A stretch of 26,744 nucleotides of DNA, taken from assembly GCA_002482775.1 (NCBI GenBank), contig DLGQ01000025.1, positions 1 to 26,744 of the forward strand, in the 5' to 3' direction. Origin of the DNA: Flavobacteriales bacterium UBA7690 (GTDB lineage Bacteria > Bacteroidota > Bacteroidia > Flavobacteriales_F > PHOS-HE28). Positions within the stretch are counted from its first letter, which is position 1, and every line of letters starts with the position of its first letter. The translations under genes were made by a program, and so were the position numbers. The notes beneath the pieces are model-generated. The model made no database searches and had not been told where the DNA came from. It was given only the letters and a program-made list of their open reading frames with translations. Positions 9,919-17,493 of the stretch are shown piece after piece.

Positions 9919-10746
9919 GTGACACGCGCCGAACTCGTTGCCACCATACGCCGCAAGAAGAGCTTGCTATGCGTGGGCTTGGATACCGAAGAACACCTCG
10001 TTCCCGAACATTTTCGCGAAGAGAGCCACCCCGTGCGGGCTTTCAACGAAGCCATCGTGGAGGTGACACATCCTTTCACCGCTGCCTACAAACTCAATCT
10101 CGCCTTCTACGAGGTATTGGGCGACCAAGGCTGGTTGGACTTGGAAGCCACCATCGCCTTCATCCGCAGCAAAGGCGATTGTTTCATCATCGCCGATGCC
10201 AAACGGGGTGACATCGGCAATACCGCCCGCAAGTACGCGGAAGCATTCTTCGATAAGTTGGATGTGGACGCCATTACCCTCTCACCCTACATGGGCCGCG
10301 ACAGCATTTCGCCGTTCGTGGGGCGCAAGGGTAAATGGGCCATCGTGCTGGGCGTAACCAGCAACCCCGGCGCGGAGGATGTCCAGTTCATCCGTACAGA
10401 GAACGGTCGTCCACTTTACGAGACCGTCATCCGCAACACCGCCCAATGGGGCACCGCCGACGACCTGATGTTCGTGGTGGGAGCCACCCGCCCCGAAGTG
10501 CTTTCCGAAGTGCGTGCCCTGGTGCCGAACCATTTCTTCCTGGTCCCCGGCGTGGGTGCCCAGGGTGGCGACCTGCAGGCCGTGATGAAAGCAGGCCTGA
10601 TCAAGGATGGTGGATTGCTGATCAACAGCAGCCGTGGCGTGCTCTATGCTGGCAAGGGCGAATCGGCTATTCCCGCTGCGCGGACCGCTGCCCAAGACCT
10701 CCAGCGTGCCATGCAACAAGCGTTGGAGAATAGCGGATCCCTCTAG
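9919..10746 (+). CDS. pyrF: Orotidine 5'-phosphate decarboxylase, type 2
   Basis: PyrF removes CO2 from OMP to give UMP, the last step of UMP synthesis. The catalytic block IADAKRGDIGNT at 91-102 contains the charged set D93, K95 and D98. PGVGAQGG and INSSRGVLYA form the phosphate-binding end of the barrel. The 275-residue length fits the longer type 2 family rather than the ~235-residue E. coli type. The start is GTG at 9919, beginning MTRAELVATIRRKKSLLCVGLD; there is no in-frame ATG close by. The element GAACTTCG ends 5 bases before this GTG (9906-9913), so the mRNA may be leaderless. It lies 31 bases after prfA. Confidence 0.94.
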   Translation: MTRAELVATIRRKKSLLCVGLDTEEHLVPEHFREESHPVRAFNEAIVEVTHPFTAAYKLNLAFYEVLGDQGWLDLEATIAFIRSKGDCFIIADAKRGDIGNTARKYAEAFFDKLDVDAITLSPYMGRDSISPFVGRKGKWAIVLGVTSNPGAEDVQFIRTENGRPLYETVIRNTAQWGTADDLMFVVGATRPEVLSEVRALVPNHFFLVPGVGAQGGDLQAVMKAGLIKDGGLLINSSRGVLYAGKGESAIPAARTAAQDLQRAMQQALENSGSL

Positions 10747-10750
10747 CTTT

Positions 10751-10781
10751 TTGGTTCATCCACGGCGCATTGCTATATTAT
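10751..10781 (+). promoter_or_regulatory. Promoter of the DUF2851 gene
   Basis: TTG at 10751-10753 in a T-rich run and TATATTAT at 10774-10781 are 20 bases apart, close to the Bacteroidota -33/-7 layout. The position implies a start of transcription near 10788 and rules out the much longer reading frame that begins inside pyrF. Confidence 0.5.
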
Positions 10782-10813
10782 GCGTCTGGTGTGTGATGAG
10801 TTTTCCGTCACGC

Positions 10814-12229
10814 ATGGATGCCATGAATACCGCAGAGTTATACCCCTCGCTGGATCGCACGGACGGTGAAGGCCCCAGTTTGCGTGTGGTGCGCACGGTC
10901 CCAGCGCGTCCGTTGTTGCTTGAACCGGGCTTTCCCTATGGCGAGGACCTGCTCCAGTTCATCTGGGCTTCGCGGTTGTTCGAGCACCACGCCCTGCGCA
11001 CAACGGATGGCCGATCGCTGGAGATCCTGAAACCGGGCAGGATCCAAACGAACAGTGGCCCGGACCTGTTGGATGCCCAAGTGCGCATCGATGGCCAGCT
11101 CTGGGCGGGCACGGTGGAAGTCCACTTGCGCAGCAGCGAATGGAACGCACATGGACACCAGTTCGATCCGGCCTATGAGAACGTGGTGCTCCACGTGGTC
11201 TACGAGCACGATAGCGAAGTGCGCACCCTGCGCGGGAACGTATTGCCCACTATCGAATTGCTTCCTCGGGTGTCCACGGAGAGCATCGCCTTGCACCATG
11301 GGCTGATGCGCGATCAAGGGTTCGTGCCGTGTGCCTCCAAATTGGGTCGCGTGGACAAAGCCCGGCTTAGCCAGTGGTTGGAGCGCGTGCTGGTGGAGCG
11401 TTTGGAACGCAAGACCATCGAGGTGGAGAAGTTGTATCACGCCCTAGGTGGCGATGCTGCGGAGACCCTCTACCACATGCTCGCACGCGCGTTCGGGCTG
11501 AAGGTGAACGCCGAGCCGTTCGGCATGTTGGCCCATGCGTTGCCGTTAAGGACGGTGCAGAAATACCGCGACGATGCCATGCGTACAGAGGCCCTGTTGT
11601 TCGGCCAAGCTGGCTTGCTTCAAGTGGACTTCGTGGACGAGTACCCGCGCCTGTTGCAGCAGGAACATGCTGTGCTCGCCCGGCTGCATAACCTCCGCCC
11701 AGCTCCCGTGGCCGCGTGGAAATTCGGACGGATGCGCCCCGTGAATTTCCCCACCATCCGCATCGCACAACTGGCCCAGTTGCTCATGCGCTGCGAAGGG
11801 GCCCTGTCCGACCTGCTCCAGGCCGAGCGGGTAGGGGAGATCCATCAGTTGCTCGATGTATCGGCCAGCGACTACTGGATCACACACTACCAGTTCGACG
11901 TACCCGCAACCCCGAAGCCCAAACGCCTTGGTCGTGTCGGCGCCGATCACATCATCATCAACGCCATCGTTCCGGTCCTTTTCGCGTTGGGACGGATCCG
12001 GGGCGATCAGGCCTTGGCAGACCGTGCCATGGACCTGCTGGAACAGCTTCCGCCCGAGGCGAATACCGTGCTGGACGGTTGGGCGCAGCTGGGCATGAAA
12101 GCCGATACCGCCGCCCGGGGACAGGCGTTGTTAGAGCTTAAGAACTCCTACTGCACGGCACGCAAGTGTTTATCTTGCGGCATCGGCAACCAATTGCTCC
12201 GATCCAGCGTCCAAGGAGCAACGGACTGA
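10814..12229 (+). CDS. DUF2851 family protein
   Basis: A protein of about 471 residues of the uncharacterised DUF2851 family, largely confined to Bacteroidota. Family features seen are EDLLQFIWASRLF near the N-terminus, LEILKPGRIQTNSGPDLLDAQ, the WAGTVEVHLRSSEW strand, HVVYEHD, and the C-terminal Cys cluster YCTARKCLSCGIG, which could bind a metal. No signal peptide or membrane segment is visible, so it is probably cytoplasmic. Its function is unknown. Starts at 10796, 10814 and 10823 are all in frame and downstream of the promoter; I chose 10814 without strong evidence. Its stop overlaps the next ATG by one base, so the PspC gene is translationally coupled to it. Confidence 0.85.
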   Translation: MDAMNTAELYPSLDRTDGEGPSLRVVRTVPARPLLLEPGFPYGEDLLQFIWASRLFEHHALRTTDGRSLEILKPGRIQTNSGPDLLDAQVRIDGQLWAGTVEVHLRSSEWNAHGHQFDPAYENVVLHVVYEHDSEVRTLRGNVLPTIELLPRVSTESIALHHGLMRDQGFVPCASKLGRVDKARLSQWLERVLVERLERKTIEVEKLYHALGGDAAETLYHMLARAFGLKVNAEPFGMLAHALPLRTVQKYRDDAMRTEALLFGQAGLLQVDFVDEYPRLLQQEHAVLARLHNLRPAPVAAWKFGRMRPVNFPTIRIAQLAQLLMRCEGALSDLLQAERVGEIHQLLDVSASDYWITHYQFDVPATPKPKRLGRVGADHIIINAIVPVLFALGRIRGDQALADRAMDLLEQLPPEANTVLDGWAQLGMKADTAARGQALLELKNSYCTARKCLSCGIGNQLLRSSVQGATD

Positions 12230-12474
12230 TGACCTTATTCGAGATGATCGACCGCATCAAGACCTTCTTCGAGCGCCAGGCATTCGGCGTTTGTGAATGG
12301 TGGGCCCACAAGCTCAACATCAAGTTGGAGCAGGTGCGCCTTTCGTTCATCTACCTCAGCTTCATCACCGCCGGCGCCCACTTGGTCTTCTACCTGATCA
12401 TGGCCTTCGTGCTGGAACACAAAGAGCACATCAAGAAGCCTTTTGGGAAGCGAAGCACGGTGTGGGAGCTGTGA
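12229..12474 (+). CDS. Small PspC-domain membrane protein
   Basis: An 81-residue protein with one membrane segment at about residues 40-58 (LSFIYLSFITAGAHLVFYLIMAFV) and the PspC pattern of an amphipathic N-terminal helix followed by GVCEWWAHKLNIKLEQVRLSFI. PspC domains occur in envelope-stress proteins, but short single-domain forms like this have no assigned role. The ATG at 12229 overlaps the DUF2851 stop, so the two genes form one unit. An inverted repeat CGCAAG-N7-CTTGCG at 12161-12179, within the DUF2851 gene, overlaps a possible -7 element (TATCTTGC at 12171) that could give this gene extra transcription. Confidence 0.75.
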   Translation: MTLFEMIDRIKTFFERQAFGVCEWWAHKLNIKLEQVRLSFIYLSFITAGAHLVFYLIMAFVLEHKEHIKKPFGKRSTVWEL

Positions 12475-12483
12475 TCCCCGAAA

Positions 12484-12795
12484 ATGCACTGGCCCAGGTA
12501 TCAGCATTGGCGCTTAGCGTTCACCATGCTGCTCTCGTCGTGCTTCTCTCTTGTGATCGGCCAAGGGATAAAGCAAGACGCAGTGCGTTCAATTGCCTGT
12601 ACGCCCAGTAGGGCTCTGCTGAAACCGAAGTGTCAGGTTTGCACAAAGAAGGATCAGGTAGTTAAGGTCGCATACGGTGACCCTCCAATTCGTACAGCGC
12701 ACACGGAGGGGTTCGGCTGCCTGGTGCCGGAATGCCCTGCCAAATGGTGGTGTAGGCGTGATAGCGCTATCGTCCGGAAACGCGCTGCTTGGTGA
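12484..12795 (+). CDS. Small cysteine-rich exported protein, hypothetical
   Basis: This 103-residue open frame begins 10 bases after the PspC gene. Residues 1-27 look like a signal sequence: Arg/His-rich start, then FTMLLSSCFSLVIG. LSSC at 17-20 also fits a lipobox, but the hydrophobic run continues past it, so cleavage near G26-Q27 is as likely. The rest has C50-x2-C53, VAYGDPP at 62-68, G78-C79, C84 and W88-W89-C90. The order CxxC, YGxP, GC, WxC resembles a small zinc-ribbon-like pattern I recall from hypothetical bacterial proteins, but the last partner cysteine is missing (CRRD). I do not recognise a named family and assign no function. It could be a decaying gene. Confidence 0.5.
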   Translation: MHWPRYQHWRLAFTMLLSSCFSLVIGQGIKQDAVRSIACTPSRALLKPKCQVCTKKDQVVKVAYGDPPIRTAHTEGFGCLVPECPAKWWCRRDSAIVRKRAAW

Positions 12796-12850
12796 ATTCC
12801 CGCTGTGCGGGTATGCGGAACCTAGAGAACGGTCCTCATCTTCGCCACGC

Positions 12851-13111
12851 ATGACCAACAACGACATCCTCAAGAAGCTCCGCGTGGCGTTGAAGCTGCG
12901 CGATACCGATATCGTGAAGATCCTCGCACTGGTGGACTTCAAGATGACCGAAAGCGAATTGAGCGCCTTGTTCCGCAACGAGGACCACCCCAATTACAAA
13001 CCAGCCGGTGACCAAGTGCTCAGGAATTTCCTCAACGGACTGATCATTCACATGCGCGGCCCCATGAAGGAACAAGCCCCCAAGGCCGGGCCGCCAGCGA
13101 GAAGGAATTGA
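12851..13111 (+). CDS. DUF1456 family protein, single repeat
   Basis: An 86-residue protein. Residues 1-72 match one DUF1456 unit as in E. coli YehS, with NNDILKKLRVALKL, ILALVDFKMTESELSALFRNEDHPNYK and the ending GDQVLRNFLNGLI. YehS has two such units; this resembles its second one alone. Function is unknown; the domain is small, helical and cytoplasmic. I chose the ATG at 12851 over an upstream in-frame start at 12677, because the extra N-terminus overlaps the Cys-rich gene and has no family likeness. CATCTTCG ends 6 bases before this ATG, suggesting a leaderless message. Confidence 0.8.
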   Translation: MTNNDILKKLRVALKLRDTDIVKILALVDFKMTESELSALFRNEDHPNYKPAGDQVLRNFLNGLIIHMRGPMKEQAPKAGPPARRN

Positions 13112-13132
13112 GGCGTCACGATCTTCGCCCCA

Positions 13133-13374
13133 AGCGGTGCGTGGTAACGGTCTGCTGTGCCCTATCATCGAGACATAGTGCTACGACCCTCAAGTGCAAC
13201 GCGTGGGTACTTCGCCCCACCATACGTACCCGCACGGTCTCGGCTGTAGCTGCCGATTTGGATGCCGTGTTCAATGCGGTGATACCCGCTGTGCTGATCC
13301 ATACCGCGGCCTTGAACATCGTGGACATTGTAGACAAGGCACAGGATGACAGGGCATTCCGTAGCTTCGCCGAG
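13133..13374 (+). pseudogene. Degenerate RmlD-type reductase remnant
   Basis: Two conserved pieces of an extended short-chain reductase appear in order but in different frames. Near 13141-13167 one frame reads VRGNGLLCPIIE, like the N-terminal GANGLLG nucleotide loop, and reaches a stop at 13174. Then 13237-13368 in another frame reads AADLDAVFNAVIP, AVLIHTAALNIVD and KAQDDRAF, like the VFAAFMPEVVIHTAAMTNVDA block of the intact gene at 20457. No ATG starts it, the glycine loop is damaged (G to C), and the rest of the protein is missing. A decayed gene copy fits best; a chance resemblance is possible because the match is short. It fills the gap before the HTTM operon. Confidence 0.55.
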
Positions 13375-13416
13375 TGTTCCTCCCCTCCACTTTAAGTTCA
13401 TGGCTCTGAGTATTTC

Positions 13417-15267
13417 ATGGGGGTGAAGAAGATCATGCGCGCTTGGACCGAACGGGTCCTTTTCAAGCAGGTGGACCCAATCGGACTGGCGGTTTTCCGG
13501 ATGGTGTTCAGCGTTATCCTCGCTTGCGAACTGTTCCAGCTGTACACCTACCGCCACATCATGTACGACCGGGTTCCTTTCGGGGGTATCGGCGAGATCG
13601 ATGTTCGGTACATCTTCCTGTTCTGGTGGCTGGCGCTCGTGGCGCTCTTCATCGGTTTCAAGACCCGCGTAGCTACTGTACTGAACTACGTTCTCTCGGT
13701 GGTCATTTTCAGTTCTGCTAGCAGCTTCGAATACCACATTTTCTACGTCTATGTCGGCGTTGGACTAGTGGCTCTCTTCTTGCCCCTTGGCGCTACCTGC
13801 TCCGTGGACGACCTGTTGGCCAGGGTAAGGTGGGCTGGTGCCACCGACGCTCCATGGCGCCCCGCCCGTGTGTTCGCCGCGACCTATTTGGTCCCAGTTC
13901 TTGTGGGCGTGGGTTTCGTGTATTTCGATTCCATCCTGTACAAATTCACCAGCCCCATGTGGTTGAAGGGGTTGGGCATGTGGCTTCCCGCCAGCTTGCC
14001 GATGGTGATCTGGAATGATGCCTCCTTGGTGCTCGACCAGAAGTGGCTCATGCTCTTTCTCGGCTACCTCGTCGTGATCTTCGAGACCATATTCATATTC
14101 ACCTTCTGGTACAAGCGGTTCCGTGTTCCATTCCTGATGCTCGGCATGTTCTTCCACTTGGGGATCCTGATCATATTCCCCATTCCGTGGTTCGCGCTGG
14201 CTACAATGGCGTTGTACCTGCTCATGGTGCCCATAGGGTGGTGGCGATGCCTGTTCAGCACCACCGATCGGAACGCGGCCAACTTGGAAGTATACTACGA
14301 TGGCTCCGACCCCGGGGCACGGCGCTTGGCCGCTGCCTTGGCCTATTTCGATCCGCGCGGTAGGGTTGCTTTCCATTCCGTGAAGTCCAATGTGGCACTT
14401 CCCCAGTCCTTGTTGGCGATCGGCGGGCTTTCCAACGGAATGTTGGCGATCGGCAGTGGTACCGCGCCGCAAAAGGGTGACCTCGCGTTGGGATCGGTCT
14501 TGAATGCCATGCCCTTGTTGCGCGTTCCAAGGCTTTTCATCCATTGGTCAGCGTTGGAAAAATGGGCCAAGTCCAGAATTCCAGGTCAAGAAAGAAGCCC
14601 GATGACCGTACCAGATTTCCTGGTTCAACGGTCAGCATCCGCTGCGATAGAACTCGGTGCGCGCGGGTGGCGTGGATGCATCGCTCTATTGTTCGCCTGC
14701 CAGTTCATCGTCTCACTTGCTTCTCCTTTGACACAAGGAGCACTAGAGAGCCTGTTCGGTCCGCGGATCATGGGCTATATCGGCTGGCCGGACCATGTCC
14801 TTGGTCAACCCATGGTGAATTTCACCGGGATCACACACCATCCTGTTTTCATGGATTCACACTTCCAAGGGTATGAGCACATCATGAAGGTGGTGCATGT
14901 GGATGCCGATGGAACCCGGGAGATTGTGCCGCTTCTGGACGATAACGGCATGACCAGTACCTATGTCCGTGGTGCTTTTTGGGTGAACTATACCTTCCGT
15001 GTTTCCGGTGCGATCGTACAGCTTGATCATTTGGAACGGGTGAGCAGCTATTTGGACCAGTACCGTTTCACACACCTGAACGATCCCGAAGCGGGCCACT
15101 TTGAAATCTTCTTGAAACGGATCGATATTCCACTTCAATGGGAGGAAGGTTTCCTGCGCGAACAGATGGAGAAACCATGGCAGAAGGTGGGTGAGTATCA
15201 TGCCTCGCACGAGGATGGTTTCAGTTGGGGTCAACAGGCCATTGAGATCGAGGCGAACGACCGATGA
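13417..15267 (+). CDS. HTTM-domain membrane protein with a degenerate DCC-like segment
   Basis: A 616-residue membrane protein. Residues 15-280 hold several hydrophobic helices with the HTTM (vitamin K-dependent gamma-carboxylase-like) pattern: DPIGLAVFRMVF at the start, SILYKFTSPMWLKG at 172-184, whose K176 sits where the carboxylase has its catalytic lysine, and FFHLGI with H247. Residues 290-322 read LEVYYDGSDPGARR then FDPRGRVAFHS, resembling a DCC (DUF393) thioredoxin-like start, but without the cysteines. Another membrane helix lies at about 425-445, and the C-terminal 170 residues look soluble. Bacterial HTTM proteins have no settled substrate. It is the first gene of a six-gene coupled operon; its stop overlaps the next ATG by four bases. 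ATGs at 13417 and 13435 are both possible starts. I see no clear promoter. Confidence 0.8.
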   Translation: MGVKKIMRAWTERVLFKQVDPIGLAVFRMVFSVILACELFQLYTYRHIMYDRVPFGGIGEIDVRYIFLFWWLALVALFIGFKTRVATVLNYVLSVVIFSSASSFEYHIFYVYVGVGLVALFLPLGATCSVDDLLARVRWAGATDAPWRPARVFAATYLVPVLVGVGFVYFDSILYKFTSPMWLKGLGMWLPASLPMVIWNDASLVLDQKWLMLFLGYLVVIFETIFIFTFWYKRFRVPFLMLGMFFHLGILIIFPIPWFALATMALYLLMVPIGWWRCLFSTTDRNAANLEVYYDGSDPGARRLAAALAYFDPRGRVAFHSVKSNVALPQSLLAIGGLSNGMLAIGSGTAPQKGDLALGSVLNAMPLLRVPRLFIHWSALEKWAKSRIPGQERSPMTVPDFLVQRSASAAIELGARGWRGCIALLFACQFIVSLASPLTQGALESLFGPRIMGYIGWPDHVLGQPMVNFTGITHHPVFMDSHFQGYEHIMKVVHVDADGTREIVPLLDDNGMTSTYVRGAFWVNYTFRVSGAIVQLDHLERVSSYLDQYRFTHLNDPEAGHFEIFLKRIDIPLQWEEGFLREQMEKPWQKVGEYHASHEDGFSWGQQAIEIEANDR

Positions 15268-15953
15268 GCACCGTCGCCATCCTCCAATCCAACTACATCC
15301 CCTGGAAGGGATACTTCGACCTGATCGCGGCCGCGGACATCTTCGTGATCTACGACGAGGTACAATACACCAAGAATGATTGGCGCAACCGCAACCAGAT
15401 CAAAACACCCAATGGCCCACAGTGGATCACGATCCCGGTGCGTCAGGTGAACCTCGATCAACGGATCTGCGATTCCCGTATCTCGGACACTTCGTGGGCC
15501 CGAAAGCACATCGGAGCATTGCAGGCCAACTACGCGCGCGCGCCTTTCTTTGAGCAGTACAAGAAGACGGTGTTCGATGAACTTTCGCAGCCCCGGGAGT
15601 TCCTGTCGGAGGTGAACGTCGGCCTGATCAGAATGATCTGTGGGCTGCTAGGCATCACCACACGGATCATCGACTCGCGGGAACTCGCCTTGCAGGGCGA
15701 CCGCAATGCCCGTCTCCTTGATGCTTGCAAGAAGCTCGGTGCAACAGCATACCTCTCCGGACCCGCCGCCAGGTCATATTTGGATACCGCGTTGTTCCAG
15801 CACGAGGGCATCGATGTGCATTGGATGGATTATTCGGGGTATACGGAGTACCCCCAGTTGTTCCCGCCTTTCGTGCATGGGGTCAGCGTCTTGGACCTCC
15901 TGTTCAACGTGGGTACTGATGCCCCTGCTTTCATGAAATTCCTTAGGCCATGA
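15264..15953 (+). CDS. WbqC family protein
   Basis: A 229-residue soluble protein with the WbqC-like signature: QSNYIPWKGYFDLI at 8-21, FVIYDEVQYTKNDWRNRNQIK at about 27-47, WITIPV, and a GATAYLSGPAARSYLD block in the C-terminal half. WbqC proteins recur in O-antigen and surface-glycan clusters and are often guessed to modify amino sugars, but their reaction is not established as far as I know. Conserved Asp, Tyr and Trp residues near the N-terminus suggest an active site. It overlaps its neighbours by four bases at both ends, so it is translated with the sugar aminotransferase and glycosyltransferase genes and probably acts on the same sugar. Confidence 0.9.
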   Translation: MSTVAILQSNYIPWKGYFDLIAAADIFVIYDEVQYTKNDWRNRNQIKTPNGPQWITIPVRQVNLDQRICDSRISDTSWARKHIGALQANYARAPFFEQYKKTVFDELSQPREFLSEVNVGLIRMICGLLGITTRIIDSRELALQGDRNARLLDACKKLGATAYLSGPAARSYLDTALFQHEGIDVHWMDYSGYTEYPQLFPPFVHGVSVLDLLFNVGTDAPAFMKFLRP

Positions 15954-16585
15954 TACGGGTAGCACTGATCGGCGCAGGCAGTCTGGGTGTGCAACTGGCC
16001 CACCAACTACGGCTGGCTGGTACAGCGGTAGCCGGGTTCTACGATGATGTGCGTCCGACAGGCACCGTGATCGAGGATCTCGGTACCGTCCTCGGACCGA
16101 TCCCTACGGAACCTCCGGCTGGTGAGCATCCAACGCCCCATTTGCTCATGGCCATCGGTTACAACCATTTGGAACGCCGTTCCCAGGTGTTCCAGGATCT
16201 AACCCGAGCAGGGTTCAAATTCCACACCCTGGTACACTCCACGGCATGGGTGGACCCCACGGCCACGTTGGAAGAAGGGGTGGTGCTCTACCCTGGATGC
16301 ATCATTGATCGCCATGTACGCATAGGGGCGAACGTCCTGTTGAACAACGGCTGCATCATTTCACACGATTCCGCCATCGGGGAGGGAAGCTTCCTTGCAC
16401 CTGGCGTGGTGATCTCCGGGAACTGCCGGATCGGTAGCCGGAGTTTCATGGGTACCGGAACCGTTGTCCGGGATGGTGTGTCCACCGCGAACGACTGCCG
16501 CTTCGGTATCGGTAGCGTGGTGCTCGCCGATGCCCACCAGCCCGGGCTTTACTTCGGCCATCCAACCAACCGCATGCGCCCATGA
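15950..16585 (+). CDS. NeuD/PglD-type sugar O/N-acyltransferase
   Basis: The 211-residue protein has an N-terminal Rossmann-like half (VALIGAGSLGVQLAHQL) and a C-terminal left-handed beta-helix of hexapeptide repeats from about 100. The proposed catalytic histidine is H139 in CIISHDS, matching the His base of PglD. PglD puts an acetyl group on the 4-amino group of a UDP-sugar, and NeuD acetylates sialic acid. With a WecE-type 4-aminotransferase two genes away, N-acylation of a nucleotide 4-amino sugar is the best inference. The acyl donor cannot be told. It overlaps both neighbours by four bases. Confidence 0.88.
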   Translation: MIRVALIGAGSLGVQLAHQLRLAGTAVAGFYDDVRPTGTVIEDLGTVLGPIPTEPPAGEHPTPHLLMAIGYNHLERRSQVFQDLTRAGFKFHTLVHSTAWVDPTATLEEGVVLYPGCIIDRHVRIGANVLLNNGCIISHDSAIGEGSFLAPGVVISGNCRIGSRSFMGTGTVVRDGVSTANDCRFGIGSVVLADAHQPGLYFGHPTNRMRP

Positions 16586-17493
16586 GCTTGTCCGTGGTGA
16601 TCCCCGCCTATCGCGCCACCTCCTCGTTGCGCATGTTGACCGAACAATTGACACGCGCGTACCACGATACCTTGAAAGAGATCGTGATCGTGTTCGATGA
16701 TGGGCGTAAGGAGACCTGGAACGAGATCGAAGCTCTGGTGGTCGAGTTCCCGGCCGTGGTCGGTGTGCGACTGAACCGGAATTTCGGGCAGCACAATGCC
16801 ACCATCTGCGGGTTCAACTACTGCACCGGCGAGCTGATCGCTACACTGGACGAGGACCTACAACACCACCCGGAAGATGTGGCGAAGCTCATGGCACATC
16901 AGCGTACAGGTGACTTCGATGTGGTATACGGCGCCTATGCCGATCGCCAGCACGACGTATGGCGCAACATCACCAGCAGCGGGCTGAAGACCATGCTCCG
17001 GGTCGGCCTGCCTGGCCTGCATGGCGATTATACCTCCTTCCGCCTGCTCACCCGGAAGGTGGCTCACGAAACCACCTTGTTGCGTAATTCCTATACGTTC
17101 CTTGACGGATACCTGACGTGGATCACGTCCAACGTCTCCTCTTGCGAGATCGGCCACCACGAGAGTTCGGAGACCACCAGCTCCTACTCGGTGAAGAAAC
17201 TCGTGGCACACACGTTCAATATCCTGTTCAATTTCACCGACCTTCCGATCCGGGTGCTCACCATCCTTTCCGTGGTCACACTACTAGCGTCAACCTCTTA
17301 TGGGACCTATACGGTGATACGCGCGTTCCTGCAGAATGACCAGCTCATCGGTTTCCCGACCCTCGTAGCCTTGCTGGGCTTCGGCTTCGGTATCGTCCTG
17401 CTCGGCCTAACCGTGCTGGTGCAGTATATCGCGCGGATCAATGAGAAAACGACCAACAGGCCTAGTTTTGTGGTCAAAGAGGTCGTGCGATGA
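16582..17493 (+). CDS. GT2 polyprenyl-phosphate glycosyltransferase (GtrB/ArnC-like)
   Basis: A 303-residue family 2 glycosyltransferase. The GT-A domain (1-220) has SVVIPAY at 4-10, FDD at 38-40, LNRNFGQHNA at 64-73 and the metal-binding DED at 90-92 in TLDEDLQHHPED. Two membrane helices follow at about 235-258 and 270-293, the layout of GtrB, ArnC and DPM1 enzymes. These move a sugar from a nucleotide donor to undecaprenyl phosphate on the cytoplasmic face of the inner membrane. Here the donor is probably the amino sugar made by the neighbouring genes. It overlaps both neighbours by four bases. Confidence 0.9.
   Translation: MSLSVVIPAYRATSSLRMLTEQLTRAYHDTLKEIVIVFDDGRKETWNEIEALVVEFPAVVGVRLNRNFGQHNATICGFNYCTGELIATLDEDLQHHPEDVAKLMAHQRTGDFDVVYGAYADRQHDVWRNITSSGLKTMLRVGLPGLHGDYTSFRLLTRKVAHETTLLRNSYTFLDGYLTWITSNVSSCEIGHHESSETTSSYSVKKLVAHTFNILFNFTDLPIRVLTILSVVTLLASTSYGTYTVIRAFLQNDQLIGFPTLVALLGFGFGIVLLGLTVLVQYIARINEKTTNRPSFVVKEVVR

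Noticed and set aside
13108..13395. 95-codon + strand frame as an intact gene
   Set aside because: It would need a TTG start overlapping the DUF1456 stop, and only its middle resembles a known protein; treated as part of a decayed RmlD-type gene.
13165..13737. 190-codon open frame on the - strand upstream of and inside the HTTM gene
   Set aside because: It overlaps the well-supported HTTM frame, shows no domain, and its sequence is charged and low in hydrophobic residues like other shadows.
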